Assembly (NCBI GenBank): GCA_900319195.1
Contig: ONNL01000127.1
Location: 1-24,391, forward strand
Direction of reading: 5' to 3'
From: an uncultured Ruminococcus sp.
GTDB taxonomy: Bacteria; Bacillota; Clostridia; Oscillospirales; Ruminococcaceae
Length of the DNA stretch: 24,391 bases
The notes under the pieces were generated by a model. It had not been told where the DNA came from. It did no database searches and worked only from the letters and a program-made list of their open reading frames with translations. A program made the translations under genes and the position numbers. Positions 8,361-15,689 of the stretch are shown one piece after another; position 1 is the first letter of the stretch, and each line of letters opens with the position of its first letter.

Positions 8361-8389
8361 TTGACAAAGATATTGTGTTTGATTATAAT
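8361..8389 (+). promoter_or_regulatory. Promoter of the fnr-like gene
   Basis: TTGACA (8361-8366) and TATAAT (8384-8389) are both perfect sigma-A hexamers with a 17-nt spacer. The predicted start near 8396 gives a 35-nt leader. The FNR box ends 18 bp upstream of the -35, so regulation may be autogenous. Confidence 0.85.
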
Positions 8390-8430
8390 ATATTTATACT
8401 ACTTGTTGTGTTTTGAGGTGAAAAACTGTT

Positions 8431-9102
8431 ATGAACTACTGTGAGAACTGTAAAGACAATGATATATGCAGTATCCCCTTTCTCGATAATATGCCCGAGG
8501 AGCAGAAGAAGTATCTTCAGGAGAGAGCGGTCAAGAAAACCTATCCCAAAAAGAGCCTGCTTTTCCATGAGGGCGAACACGTTGACAGTATTTATATAAT
8601 AAGAAAGGGACGTGTCAAGCTCACGCGATTCGACGCTTCGGGAAACGAACAGATAGTCGGTATCTTCTCCGACAACGAGACGATTTGGGAGGGACTGCTC
8701 ATGAAGGGAAGCCGATTCCCCTATTCAGCGGAATGCCTTACAAGGTCGTCGGTCTGCGTACTGAAAAGGGACGAGATAATGAATGTCCTTAACGACCCGT
8801 ATGTAATGTTCGACGTTCTCGCCATGCTATCTCAGAAGCTTCATGACGCAAATGAACGTATACTGGTGCTGTCCGTGAAAGAGCCGAAAAACAGGCTCGC
8901 CGCATTTCTCCTGTACAGGAAAAAGCGGAGCTCCGAGGACATTATGCAGCTAACCCTCGACAATATCGCCGCGAGTATCAGTTTGCGACCCGAGACCGTC
9001 AGCCGCAAGCTCAGTGAGCTGATAGACGAGGGATATATCGAAAAGGTCGGCAAGAGCGGTATACGTATCCTTGACTATGACGGTTTGAAGGATTATAACT
9101 GA
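8431..9102 (+). CDS. FNR-type Crp/Fnr family oxygen-sensing regulator
   Basis: 222-residue Crp/Fnr transcription factor with an N-terminal cyclic-nucleotide-type β-roll, a dimer helix and a C-terminal helix-turn-helix. C4, C7 and C13 have exactly the C-x2-C-x5-C spacing of E. coli FNR, and C109 in SSVCVLKRDE aligns with its fourth cluster ligand, so an oxygen-labile [4Fe-4S] cluster is likely; C102 is an extra cysteine. The recognition helix LRPETVSRKLSEL carries E187-x-x-S190-R191, the E-x-x-S-R set that reads TTGAT in FNR. A perfect FNR box is 88 bp upstream, shared with pflB. GAGGTG precedes the ATG by about ten bases and a terminator follows. Conventional fnr naming is withheld because Firmicutes orthology is unverified. 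Confidence 0.93.
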   Translation: MNYCENCKDNDICSIPFLDNMPEEQKKYLQERAVKKTYPKKSLLFHEGEHVDSIYIIRKGRVKLTRFDASGNEQIVGIFSDNETIWEGLLMKGSRFPYSAECLTRSSVCVLKRDEIMNVLNDPYVMFDVLAMLSQKLHDANERILVLSVKEPKNRLAAFLLYRKKRSSEDIMQLTLDNIAASISLRPETVSRKLSELIDEGYIEKVGKSGIRILDYDGLKDYN

Positions 9103-9127
9103 ATTTATGATAGCAATATACAGATAT

Positions 9128-9161
9128 AAAAGGCAGTATTTCGTGGAATACCGCCTTTTTT
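9128..9161 (+). terminator. Terminator of the fnr-like gene
   Basis: AAAGGCAGTATT and AATACCGCCTTT pair around the loop TCGTGG with one mismatch, and the right arm runs into six Ts. It starts 26 nt past the stop codon. Confidence 0.88.
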
Positions 9162-9192
9162 CGCTTGTTTGAATTTATGATAACGAATTCTG

Positions 9193-9306
9193 TCACGACT
9201 CGTCCACTGTCTCCAGCCAGCCTGAGATTATCTCTGCATTTTCCGGATATTTCGTCTCAGATTTGTACCTTTCAAGCCTCTCACGGCTACAAAAAACGCT
9301 TCCCAT
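9193..9306 (-). CDS. Possible small ORF or gene remnant
   Basis: Open frame of 37 codons from an ATG reading MGSVFCSRERLERYKSETKY and ending GWLETVDES before TGA. The composition is protein-like (charged helix, Trp, no low complexity), and the frame stays open 6 codons upstream of the ATG. However, no ribosome-binding site precedes the ATG and a terminator-type hairpin overlaps its 5' end. It could be a decayed gene end or chance. I do not recognise the family. Confidence 0.2.
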   Translation of the reverse strand: MGSVFCSRERLERYKSETKYPENAEIISGWLETVDES

Positions 9307-9319
9307 TTCTGAGAAGCGT
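9291..9319 (-). terminator. Terminator-like hairpin, minus strand
   Basis: On the minus strand ACGCTTC and GAAGCGT form a 7-bp stem with a 10-nt loop followed by six Ts. It lies about 190 nt beyond the lipoprotein stop and is the first minus-strand hairpin with a T-run, so it may end that transcript. Confidence 0.6.
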
Positions 9320-9342
9320 CGTACACATATTCAATTTTCGGG

Positions 9343-9372
9343 CGTAGAATTCCGTAGATTTCCGTAGAATTC
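9343..9372. repeat. Three tandem 10-nt repeats
   Basis: CGTAGAATTC, CGTAGATTTC and CGTAGAATTC follow one another without a gap; the middle unit differs by one base. One-helical-turn spacing suits a protein-binding array, but no function can be assigned. Confidence 0.6.
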
Positions 9373-9373
9373 T

Positions 9374-9436
9374 GTAACGATTTGCAAGAAGCACCTTCTA
9401 CGGTATCTGCTGTACCATAGAAGGTGCTTTCGTTAC
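9374..9436. other. Long hairpin, 17-bp stem with an extension
   Basis: Arms 9389-9405 and 9413-9429 pair over 17 positions with one C-A mismatch and a 7-nt loop. Outside them GTAACGA (9374-9380) pairs with TCGTTAC (9430-9436) across an 8-nt one-sided bulge. Neither strand has a T-run directly after it. It could be the 3' structure of the lipoprotein mRNA, a small RNA, or a repeat element. Confidence 0.6.
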
Positions 9437-9511
9437 TGTTCTTTTTCGGCTATGTTCAACAGCCATAAAAGCAGCGTTTTAAGTCGATAAAAGACCGGCT
9501 TTATTCGGAGC

Positions 9512-10108
9512 TCAGTTCGACTCAAATTTTTTATTCTTCAAATCATATACCGCATAATAACCGTTGCTGCTTTTCGCAATTACAGACTCAAAATAGCCTC
9601 GGTCGTCAATTCGCAGAATACATTCAGCAGTTTTCTCGGCTGCCTCCTGTGCATTTGAAGTGTATGCTTCGTCAAAGACCAGAGTTCCTGCAATATCTTC
9701 GGAGTTTCCGCCCTTCCATTCAAATTCAAAGTGATACTGCTGTTCATATTTTTCAAGCTCATCACTTATCTGAGAATCAATATAATTCTGAAACTTCTCA
9801 GAGAAATCAGAGGACTTCTTTTCAGAATAGCCCAGAACATCTCCGTCAACTCTGTTGCCCGACGCGAAAGAACGCACACTGTATTCAAACCCGTATTCCT
9901 CGTCTTTAAACGTATACACTGCCTCGGTATCAGAGCTTGTGTCGGCACTCAAAAGCTGAGCTTTCCCGAAATTTTTTTCCGCATATTTTTCCATGTCCGA
10001 GCTGTCAGACAGCTTCACGCTCTCCTTGCTCGCAGCGCACGAGAAAAGTGCGGTTATTGCTGCTGCACCTAAAATAAGTACAGCAGCCAATCTGTTAGGT
10101 TTAAACAT
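9512..10108 (-). CDS. Putative lipoprotein, unknown function
   Basis: 198-residue predicted lipoprotein. The N-terminus MFKPNRLAAV is followed by a hydrophobic stretch and the lipobox L-F-S-C24, so it should be lipid-anchored outside the membrane. The rest is acidic and soluble, with no cysteine motif or repeats I can identify. The start is the MFKPN methionine, which has a strong GGAGG seven bases upstream; the longer in-frame start at 10129 is not supported. It lies 41 nt downstream of the large VWA surface protein on the same strand, with no terminator between, so the two may be co-transcribed and both act at the cell surface. Family not recognised. Confidence 0.8.
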   Translation of the reverse strand: MFKPNRLAAVLILGAAAITALFSCAASKESVKLSDSSDMEKYAEKNFGKAQLLSADTSSDTEAVYTFKDEEYGFEYSVRSFASGNRVDGDVLGYSEKKSSDFSEKFQNYIDSQISDELEKYEQQYHFEFEWKGGNSEDIAGTLVFDEAYTSNAQEAAEKTAECILRIDDRGYFESVIAKSSNGYYAVYDLKNKKFESN

Positions 10109-10149
10109 TGCAATGCCTCCACAGGTCATATACGTCAGAGATCATTTTC

Positions 10150-13100
10150 TCAAAGGGTATTCTTCCCGCTTTTCTTTGTGACAAATGCAACGCCGAGAAG
10201 GATAAATGCTCCTACGATCATCAGCTCAGAAGCAAGAGGACCGTTATCCCCTGTCTTAGGAGAAGAAGCCTTATCGTTGCTCTTGGCTGCTGTTGTAGTC
10301 GTTGTTGTCACTGCGGCAGTAGTTGTAGTAACAGCAGCGATAGGCTCGAATACAGCAGTTACCTTAGCATCAGAATCAGCAACAAAGAATCTTGTCTCAG
10401 CAGCAGAAGCGTCCTCAACAACGATCCCGTCTACTTCCCATTTTACAAACTGATAGCCGTCATGTGCAACAGCCTTTGCTGAGAAAATCTCACCAACGTT
10501 GTACTCGTCCTTAACGCCCTCAACTTCTCCACCGTTATTGCCGTCAGTAGAAGTTGACTCAGCAGTTACCTTGTGTGTTACAGCAGAGAAATGAGCAGTG
10601 TACTCAACATCCTCAGTTACCTGGAAACGATATACCGCATCAGTCGAAACGAGCTTTCCGTCAGCGTTATACCAGCCCTCGAATGTGCAGCCGTCATATG
10701 CGTCAGCGCTTATCTCAGCGAAAGTGCCGTACTTGTATGCACCCGAGCCCTCAAGGAAGCCTCTGTTTTCACTGTCTGCGCTGAGTGATACCTTGTAATA
10801 TGCCTCAGCAGCCTCTTCACCTGTGAGTGTTCCTTCTGTCTCTGCCTTATTGCCATTCTGATCAGTGAGTGTATATACAGCACTTGAACCATTCTCATAG
10901 TTTTCCATATCTGCCTCAGTATATGCAGGCATAACAGCTGTGAGAACATCACCGCTTTCAACAGCTACCTTCTTGAATGCCACTGTCTTTGTAGCGCCGA
11001 GGAGAAGCTGGCTGTATTCATCAACGGTAACATATACGTCACCCTTATCATATGCGCTCATGTCAACAGTGAAGGTCTCATCAACAGGAAGGTAAACTAC
11101 CTTCTCGCCCTCGGCATCAATGCCGCATACTACATCATTAACAATATCAGATGTATTCTCACTTGAAACAAATGCAACAGGTTCATTATTCTCGTCATAT
11201 ACTGTTACGTCAACAGGGCAGTTTATCCTGATAACTCTGTAAAGACCCGAAGAGAACTGTGCTTGTTCAGAAGCATCTGAATAATATGTATCGAATGACT
11301 GGAGCCATGCAAGGCAGAGCTCAGGGTGATGAGCATTACCTACGGAATCAATATTGATTCCGAGATTGACAGCTGTACCAAGCTCGTTGATACCTGTATC
11401 CAGAATAAGCGGAAGAAGAGTCTCAGCAGCCTGTCTGAGCTTAGCTCTTGAGCCATAGTTGATACCCGCTGTGTCGCAGCAGTCCGCAAGAATGTCGGCA
11501 AAGTTATCGTAAAGCTCTTCAGCCTTCTCATCTGCTGTTTTAAATACGTGTGTATAGGGTTCTAAAAGAGTTGTAAGTGTAGTCTTGAGATTGTTTCCGC
11601 TGAATTTGTCCTTTAATGCATCTGTGAAAGCATTCTTCTGAGATGCGTTAGCACCAAATACAGTTCCTACAAGATAAGTAACATGGTCCTGATAGTTGTT
11701 TGCGAAAATGCTTCGTGAGCCAACATATACATTTGCGAATTTATCCATGAAATCCTGAAGGAAAGCGCTCTGTGTATTTCCTGTGTCAACAATATTTATT
11801 TCAATGGGCGGATCTCCGCCGGGTAAGATGCGTGTGGGATGAACATCAATATCAACATCCTTTTCGCTGAAATCGTCAACTACGTATCCACCGGTAGACT
11901 TATTTTCAAGTGCATCATACATATCGAGCATCTTTCTTTCGAGGTATCTGTATGTATGAGTGCCGTCATCAATTTTTTCCTCGTATGAACCAAGACGCGA
12001 GCATACATCGGAGGGAAGGATCATATCCTTGCCATATCTTCCGAAATCCCAAGCCTGCGGAGCAACCTTCGGAACAACATCATTCGGGTTGATAATATTG
12101 AAGATGTTATCATAAAGAGCATCGCGGCACTCGGATTTCATTGCACCGGCAGGTGTCTCGAATGTATATGCAAATACATCTTCCGCAGAATATGTACAGC
12201 CCGGATAGACAATACCTCTATCAAGAGCGGCTGCTGTAAGGTTAGCTGTTGCAGCACCACGGCTGTAGCCTGTCACCCAGAATTTGATATTGCCCTGGAT
12301 ATCTCTGTGGTTGTTCAGATATTCAGCGATGAAGTCAAGTACCTGATCCTTAGCAAGAGCAAAACCGTCATGCTCACCTGTTGAACCGAGGTTGAAGTTG
12401 CCTTCCCACTCCTTCTTATATCCGCCGCCGCGGACTGCAACGGCAACGACAGTCATATCCTCATTACCGATAGAGAGCTCCTTATGGGCAATGCCTACAC
12501 CAATTGTATTTGAATCGGGAGTTGCGTTATACTGAGGGTTTGTCTCAAAATCAACAAATCCTATGTCAGTAAAGAGGTTCTGTGCATTTACAGAGGTCTT
12601 GCTGTCAGTGTAATTGCCATGTACATATGTGCTCGGCCATACAGACAATTCAAGGCAAAGAGACATTGTTGAAAGATGGTCGTTGTAATCATATGCTGAA
12701 CCGAGGAAGTAAGAATCATCATAGTAATACTGTGATGAATAGTCGCTTACTGCATCAGTCACATCATCAGAACCGGGGTAGCTGAAATCGCCTGTTACCT
12801 TATTGATAGCACCTGCTATCTGACCAAAAGTAAACTTGAGCTCATCAGGGTCAGCTACATCATAATAGCCTGCATTCTGAAGGTCTTTCATGAATCTCTT
12901 TCCGAAATCAAGATATGTACCGGAAAGAGAATGGAAGAATCCGAGTGTATAGACAAAATATCCTGCATCCCATGCCTTCTCTGCCTCTGAGTAAGCAGAA
13001 TTCGCATTGTAATAATAGTAGAAATCAGAAGATGTGTAATGTCCAACAGTCTGACTTGTGCCTGAACAGGGAACACCGTCAGAAAGAAGAACTATATTCT

Positions 13101-13491
13101 TTATAGCAGAATTATCCTTAACATCATTGAGCTTTGAATTTGCAAGTGCAAGAGCACCCTGTACATTAGTGTCTCCATATGTATAAATGCCGTTAATAGA
13201 AGATTTAAGCTTATTAATGTCTGTGGTAAAGTCACAGATGCAGTTTGCATAGCTTCCGTAAGTAATTACAGAAACATAATTCTTAGCTGAATCATCCATG
13301 ACAGAGTCGCAGAATAACGAAGCGGCTTCCTTCATAGCGCTGATAGGCTCACCGGACATACTGCCCGATACGTCAAGTACAAGAACAGAATAGCGAACAA
13401 CGTCATTTGTTACCTTTGCAGCGACCGAAAAAGGAATCGCTGCAATAAGAATAACTAAGGCTGTGAATAGACTTGATAATCTTTTTAGCAT
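10150..13491 (-). CDS. Cell-surface protein: VWA, lipase-like and InlB-repeat domains
   Basis: 1113 residues. Order: signal peptide (1 to about 25); VWA domain (about 33-230) with MIDAS residues D40-x-S42-x-S44, T108 and D138; an α/β-hydrolase domain resembling class 3 lipases (about 260-735) with nucleophile elbow G-Y-S410-R-G, a likely acid D471 in INPNDVVPKVAP and a likely histidine at 721-722 in NAHHPELCLAWL; β-rich linker; two InlB B-like repeats (about 895-1050) with WYNADG and KWEVDG motifs; Thr/Ala linker; SPKTGD at 1077, a hydrophobic helix and a basic tail. The layout implies secretion and wall anchoring. Substrate is unknown; VWA may bind protein ligands. AAGGAG precedes the ATG by six bases. 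Third codon positions look more AT-rich than in neighbouring genes. Confidence 0.88.
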   Translation of the reverse strand: MLKRLSSLFTALVILIAAIPFSVAAKVTNDVVRYSVLVLDVSGSMSGEPISAMKEAASLFCDSVMDDSAKNYVSVITYGSYANCICDFTTDINKLKSSINGIYTYGDTNVQGALALANSKLNDVKDNSAIKNIVLLSDGVPCSGTSQTVGHYTSSDFYYYYNANSAYSEAEKAWDAGYFVYTLGFFHSLSGTYLDFGKRFMKDLQNAGYYDVADPDELKFTFGQIAGAINKVTGDFSYPGSDDVTDAVSDYSSQYYYDDSYFLGSAYDYNDHLSTMSLCLELSVWPSTYVHGNYTDSKTSVNAQNLFTDIGFVDFETNPQYNATPDSNTIGVGIAHKELSIGNEDMTVVAVAVRGGGYKKEWEGNFNLGSTGEHDGFALAKDQVLDFIAEYLNNHRDIQGNIKFWVTGYSRGAATANLTAAALDRGIVYPGCTYSAEDVFAYTFETPAGAMKSECRDALYDNIFNIINPNDVVPKVAPQAWDFGRYGKDMILPSDVCSRLGSYEEKIDDGTHTYRYLERKMLDMYDALENKSTGGYVVDDFSEKDVDIDVHPTRILPGGDPPIEINIVDTGNTQSAFLQDFMDKFANVYVGSRSIFANNYQDHVTYLVGTVFGANASQKNAFTDALKDKFSGNNLKTTLTTLLEPYTHVFKTADEKAEELYDNFADILADCCDTAGINYGSRAKLRQAAETLLPLILDTGINELGTAVNLGINIDSVGNAHHPELCLAWLQSFDTYYSDASEQAQFSSGLYRVIRINCPVDVTVYDENNEPVAFVSSENTSDIVNDVVCGIDAEGEKVVYLPVDETFTVDMSAYDKGDVYVTVDEYSQLLLGATKTVAFKKVAVESGDVLTAVMPAYTEADMENYENGSSAVYTLTDQNGNKAETEGTLTGEEAAEAYYKVSLSADSENRGFLEGSGAYKYGTFAEISADAYDGCTFEGWYNADGKLVSTDAVYRFQVTEDVEYTAHFSAVTHKVTAESTSTDGNNGGEVEGVKDEYNVGEIFSAKAVAHDGYQFVKWEVDGIVVEDASAAETRFFVADSDAKVTAVFEPIAAVTTTTAAVTTTTTTAAKSNDKASSPKTGDNGPLASELMIVGAFILLGVAFVTKKSGKNTL

Positions 13492-13697
13492 ATTATTCTC
13501 CTTCGCAGATATTATTGATTGATTGGTTTGTTTTCTGATGAGTAACGTGAACGAAAAGGTAGTTTATAGCATAAAATGAAAATGCTGTGTCTCTTTTTGT
13601 CTATACAGAATACTATATCTTGGATATTTTTCTTTAGTTACCGGTAATATACTGTGGTGACGCATCCCCCCTATATATCTCGCACGCAGCTCACAAT
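13492..13697 (-). promoter_or_regulatory. Long 5' leader of the VWA surface-protein gene
   Basis: If the promoter at 13704-13733 is right, the mRNA has an untranslated leader of about 205 nt. It contains the 10-bp palindrome TTACCGGTAA (13638-13647) and a small hairpin AGCAT-N9-ATGCT (13568-13586). I do not recognise a c-di-GMP, cobalamin or other common riboswitch consensus in it. Confidence 0.4.
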
Positions 13698-13703
13698 AAG
13701 TTT

Positions 13704-13733
13704 ATTATAACATTATACGAGTTAGAATGTCAA
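13704..13733 (-). promoter_or_regulatory. Promoter of the VWA surface-protein gene
   Basis: On the minus strand TTGACA (13728-13733) and TATAAT (13704-13709) are perfect hexamers with an 18-nt spacer, and TGT precedes the -10 as an extended -10. Predicted start near 13697. Confidence 0.75.
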
Positions 13734-13774
13734 TAAATATATCTATGGATAAATAATTTTTGAACTATCAAATA

Positions 13775-13803
13775 AAATACAAAAGCCTGTATTTGATTTT
13801 TTT
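13775..13803 (+). terminator. Orphan terminator-like hairpin, plus strand
   Basis: AAATACA and TGTATTT form a 7-bp stem with a 6-nt loop, followed by GA and seven Ts. No plus-strand gene lies upstream; the nearest ends at 9102. It may shield the symporter promoter from antisense transcription or mark the 3' end of an unrecognised small RNA. The remainder of 13734-13892 is AT-rich with nothing else evident. Confidence 0.45.
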
Positions 13804-13892
13804 GTTTATCTTTTTAAACCTATTAATTTTTTGTACAATAAAATAGACTCTATATCCCTCAGCAAGCATAATTTAATACCGCAAATAATGTG

Positions 13893-13921
13893 TTGACTTT
13901 TGCAGCAAAGTATGATATAAT
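13893..13921 (+). promoter_or_regulatory. Promoter of the AGCS symporter gene
   Basis: TTGACT (13893-13898), a 17-nt spacer and TATAAT (13916-13921), with TGA before the -10 as an extended -10. The predicted start near 13928 leaves a leader of about 25 nt with just the ribosome-binding site GGAGA at 13941. Confidence 0.88.
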
Positions 13922-13952
13922 TTTAACAAAGATATTGACAGGAGATTCATCA

Positions 13953-15374
13953 ATGGATAAAATCAACGACTTGATCAAACAGATAGACAGCTATGTCTGG
14001 GGACTTCCGCTGATAATACTTATTATGGCGTGCGGAATAATCCTGACATTCAGACTGAGATTATTACAGGTGCGCAAGCTTGGCAAGGCACTTAAATATA
14101 TGGTTAAAAATGAGGAGGGCGGAAGCGGAGAGGTCTCCAGCTTTGCGGCTCTTTGTACGGCTCTTTCTGCCACAGTAGGTACAGGAAATATTGTGGGAGT
14201 TGCCACTGCTATCGCGGCAGGCGGTGCAGGAGCACTTTTCTGGATGGAGCTTGCGGCATTTCTCGGCATGGCTACCAAGTACGCAGAGGGACTTCTCGCT
14301 GTAAAGTATCGTATCAAGGACGAAAACGGCAATATCCTCGGCGGTCCCTTCTATTATATAGAAAACGGTCTCGGCAAGAGGTGGAAATGGCTCGGCAAGA
14401 CCTTTGCACTTTTCGGACTTCTTGCAGGACTCATGGGTATAGGTACTATCACCCAGATAAACGGCATAACATCAGCAGCAAACACCTTCTTTGACCCGAA
14501 TCAGAGCCATACTGTGACAATCTTGGGTATGGACTACACATGGACAACGATTATCGCAGGAGCTCTTATCACACTGCTGACCGCACTCATAGTCATAGGC
14601 GGAATCAAGCGAATAGCCTCGGTTTCTGAGGTTGTCGTGCCTGTTATGATAATAGCGTATGCAGGCTGCTGCCTTACCATAATTTTCTGCCATATCTCAG
14701 AGATACCCTCGGCTGTTTATTCGATAGTCAAGGGAGCATTCAGTCTTAAAGCAGCCGCAGGCGGTGCAGCAGGAACAGTTATGATGTGCGCAATGAAAAG
14801 TGGTGTTGCAAGAGGAATCTTTTCAAACGAAGCAGGTCTCGGCTCCGCACCTATCGCAGCCGCAGCCGCAAAGACCAACGAACCTGTGCGACAGGGACTT
14901 GTTACAATGACCGGCACATTCATAGACACTATCATAGTCTGCACAATGACGGGACTTGCAATAATCATGTCGGGCAGTCATAACACTGCCGAGCTGAAGG
15001 GCGTAATGATAACCATGGACGCATTCGACTACGGACTGCCGTTCAGCGAGAAAATATCGTCATTCATACTCATGTCTTGCCTTGCAGTATTTGCATTTAC
15101 AACTATACTCGGCTGGAATTATTATTCCGAGCGCTGTCTTTCGTATCAGACAGGAGCTAACACGAAGGTCACTGCGGTATACAGGTGGGTATACATTGCC
15201 GCAGTATTCATCGGACCATATCTTGCAGTCGAAGCTGTATGGAATATGGCTGACATATTTAACGGACTCATGGCTATCCCAAATGTAATTGCAATAATCC
15301 TGCTTTCAGGAGTGGTATCCTCCGAGACAAAGGATTATCTTAAAAGACTTAAAGAGGGAAAGGTTACTGAATAA
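13953..15374 (+). CDS. Sodium:alanine/glycine symporter (AGCS family)
   Basis: 473-residue integral membrane protein of the alanine-or-glycine:cation symporter family (AgcS/AlsT/DagA), importing small amino acids with Na+. Family motifs are clear: ALSATVGTGNIVGVATAIAAGG near the N-terminus, FWMELAAFLGMATKYAEGLLAVKYR, and GVARGIFSNEAGLGSAPIAAAAAKTNEPVRQG in the middle; about ten or more hydrophobic helices follow the family pattern. Start chosen at MDKIND, with GGAGA eight bases upstream; the open frame extends to 13890 but that would include the promoter. Single-gene unit with its own promoter and terminator. Substrate choice (alanine, glycine or other) cannot be told from sequence. Confidence 0.94.
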   Translation: MDKINDLIKQIDSYVWGLPLIILIMACGIILTFRLRLLQVRKLGKALKYMVKNEEGGSGEVSSFAALCTALSATVGTGNIVGVATAIAAGGAGALFWMELAAFLGMATKYAEGLLAVKYRIKDENGNILGGPFYYIENGLGKRWKWLGKTFALFGLLAGLMGIGTITQINGITSAANTFFDPNQSHTVTILGMDYTWTTIIAGALITLLTALIVIGGIKRIASVSEVVVPVMIIAYAGCCLTIIFCHISEIPSAVYSIVKGAFSLKAAAGGAAGTVMMCAMKSGVARGIFSNEAGLGSAPIAAAAAKTNEPVRQGLVTMTGTFIDTIIVCTMTGLAIIMSGSHNTAELKGVMITMDAFDYGLPFSEKISSFILMSCLAVFAFTTILGWNYYSERCLSYQTGANTKVTAVYRWVYIAAVFIGPYLAVEAVWNMADIFNGLMAIPNVIAIILLSGVVSSETKDYLKRLKEGKVTE

Positions 15375-15451
15375 TATAACTCTCCGCAGTGTAATAACAG
15401 GCAGCCATAAAGAAGTTTTCCGGTTACAGGCAAATCAGTAAGCTATAGCAG

Positions 15452-15481
15452 AAGCAGGCAGACTTATAGGTCTGCCTGCTT
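15452..15481 (+). terminator. Terminator of the symporter gene
   Basis: AAGCAGGCAGAC and GTCTGCCTGCTT pair perfectly over 12 bp with a 6-nt loop. The following TGTTGTCTT is T-rich but interrupted, so termination may be less than complete. Confidence 0.7.
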
Positions 15482-15609
15482 TGTTGTCTTATTCGCTGCT
15501 AACAGATGACGCAATAGCTCACATTCAAAGCGAAATGCTGCTAAAAAGCTAAGAAGTATAAGATGACCTATGGGGTGAAAATTTAAGCAAAGCCTTCAGG
15601 CAAGAAATA

Positions 15610-15639
15610 AGGGAAGCCTCTATCTCAGAGAACTTCCCT
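15610..15639 (-). terminator. Likely terminator of the GH9 gene
   Basis: On the minus strand AGGGAAG and CTTCCCT pair, with an inner CTCT-gagat-AGAG stem. It is followed by TATTTCTT, a weak T-run. It lies about 50 nt past the GH9 stop codon. Confidence 0.55.
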
Positions 15640-15689
15640 CAATAAATATTTATATTCGTACCACGGTTTGAAGTGCTTGACTCTTGCTT

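Larger units (their letters stand above)
9162..9511. other. Intergenic region with hairpins and short tandem repeats
   Basis: About 350 bases between the regulator's terminator and the lipoprotein gene hold no confident gene. On the minus strand there is a small open frame (9193-9306) and a terminator-like hairpin (9296-9319). There is a triple 10-nt repeat (9343-9372) and a long hairpin (9374-9436). GAATTTATGATA occurs just after the regulator stop (about 9103) and again near 9171. The stretch 9437-9511 shows nothing convincing. Confidence 0.5.
15375..15689. other. Convergent intergenic region
   Basis: 315 bases between the symporter and the GH9 gene, which point toward each other. It contains a plus-strand terminator (15452-15481) and a hairpin serving the minus strand (15610-15639). 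Nothing else gene-like is visible between them. Confidence 0.6.

Noticed and set aside
10143..10165. TTTTCTCAAAGGGTATTCTTCC, resembling the 19-nt repeat end
   Set aside because: It matches only loosely and is the stop region of the VWA gene (codons for K-N-T-L-stop), so the similarity is likely chance.
12420..13491. Horizontal transfer of the AT-richer surface-protein gene
   Set aside because: The third-position difference is only an impression, there is no integrase, tRNA or repeat border, and large surface proteins often differ in composition.
13492..13697. Possible c-di-GMP (GEMM) riboswitch before the surface-protein gene
   Set aside because: The long leader prompted a look, but the conserved GEMM blocks are not there.
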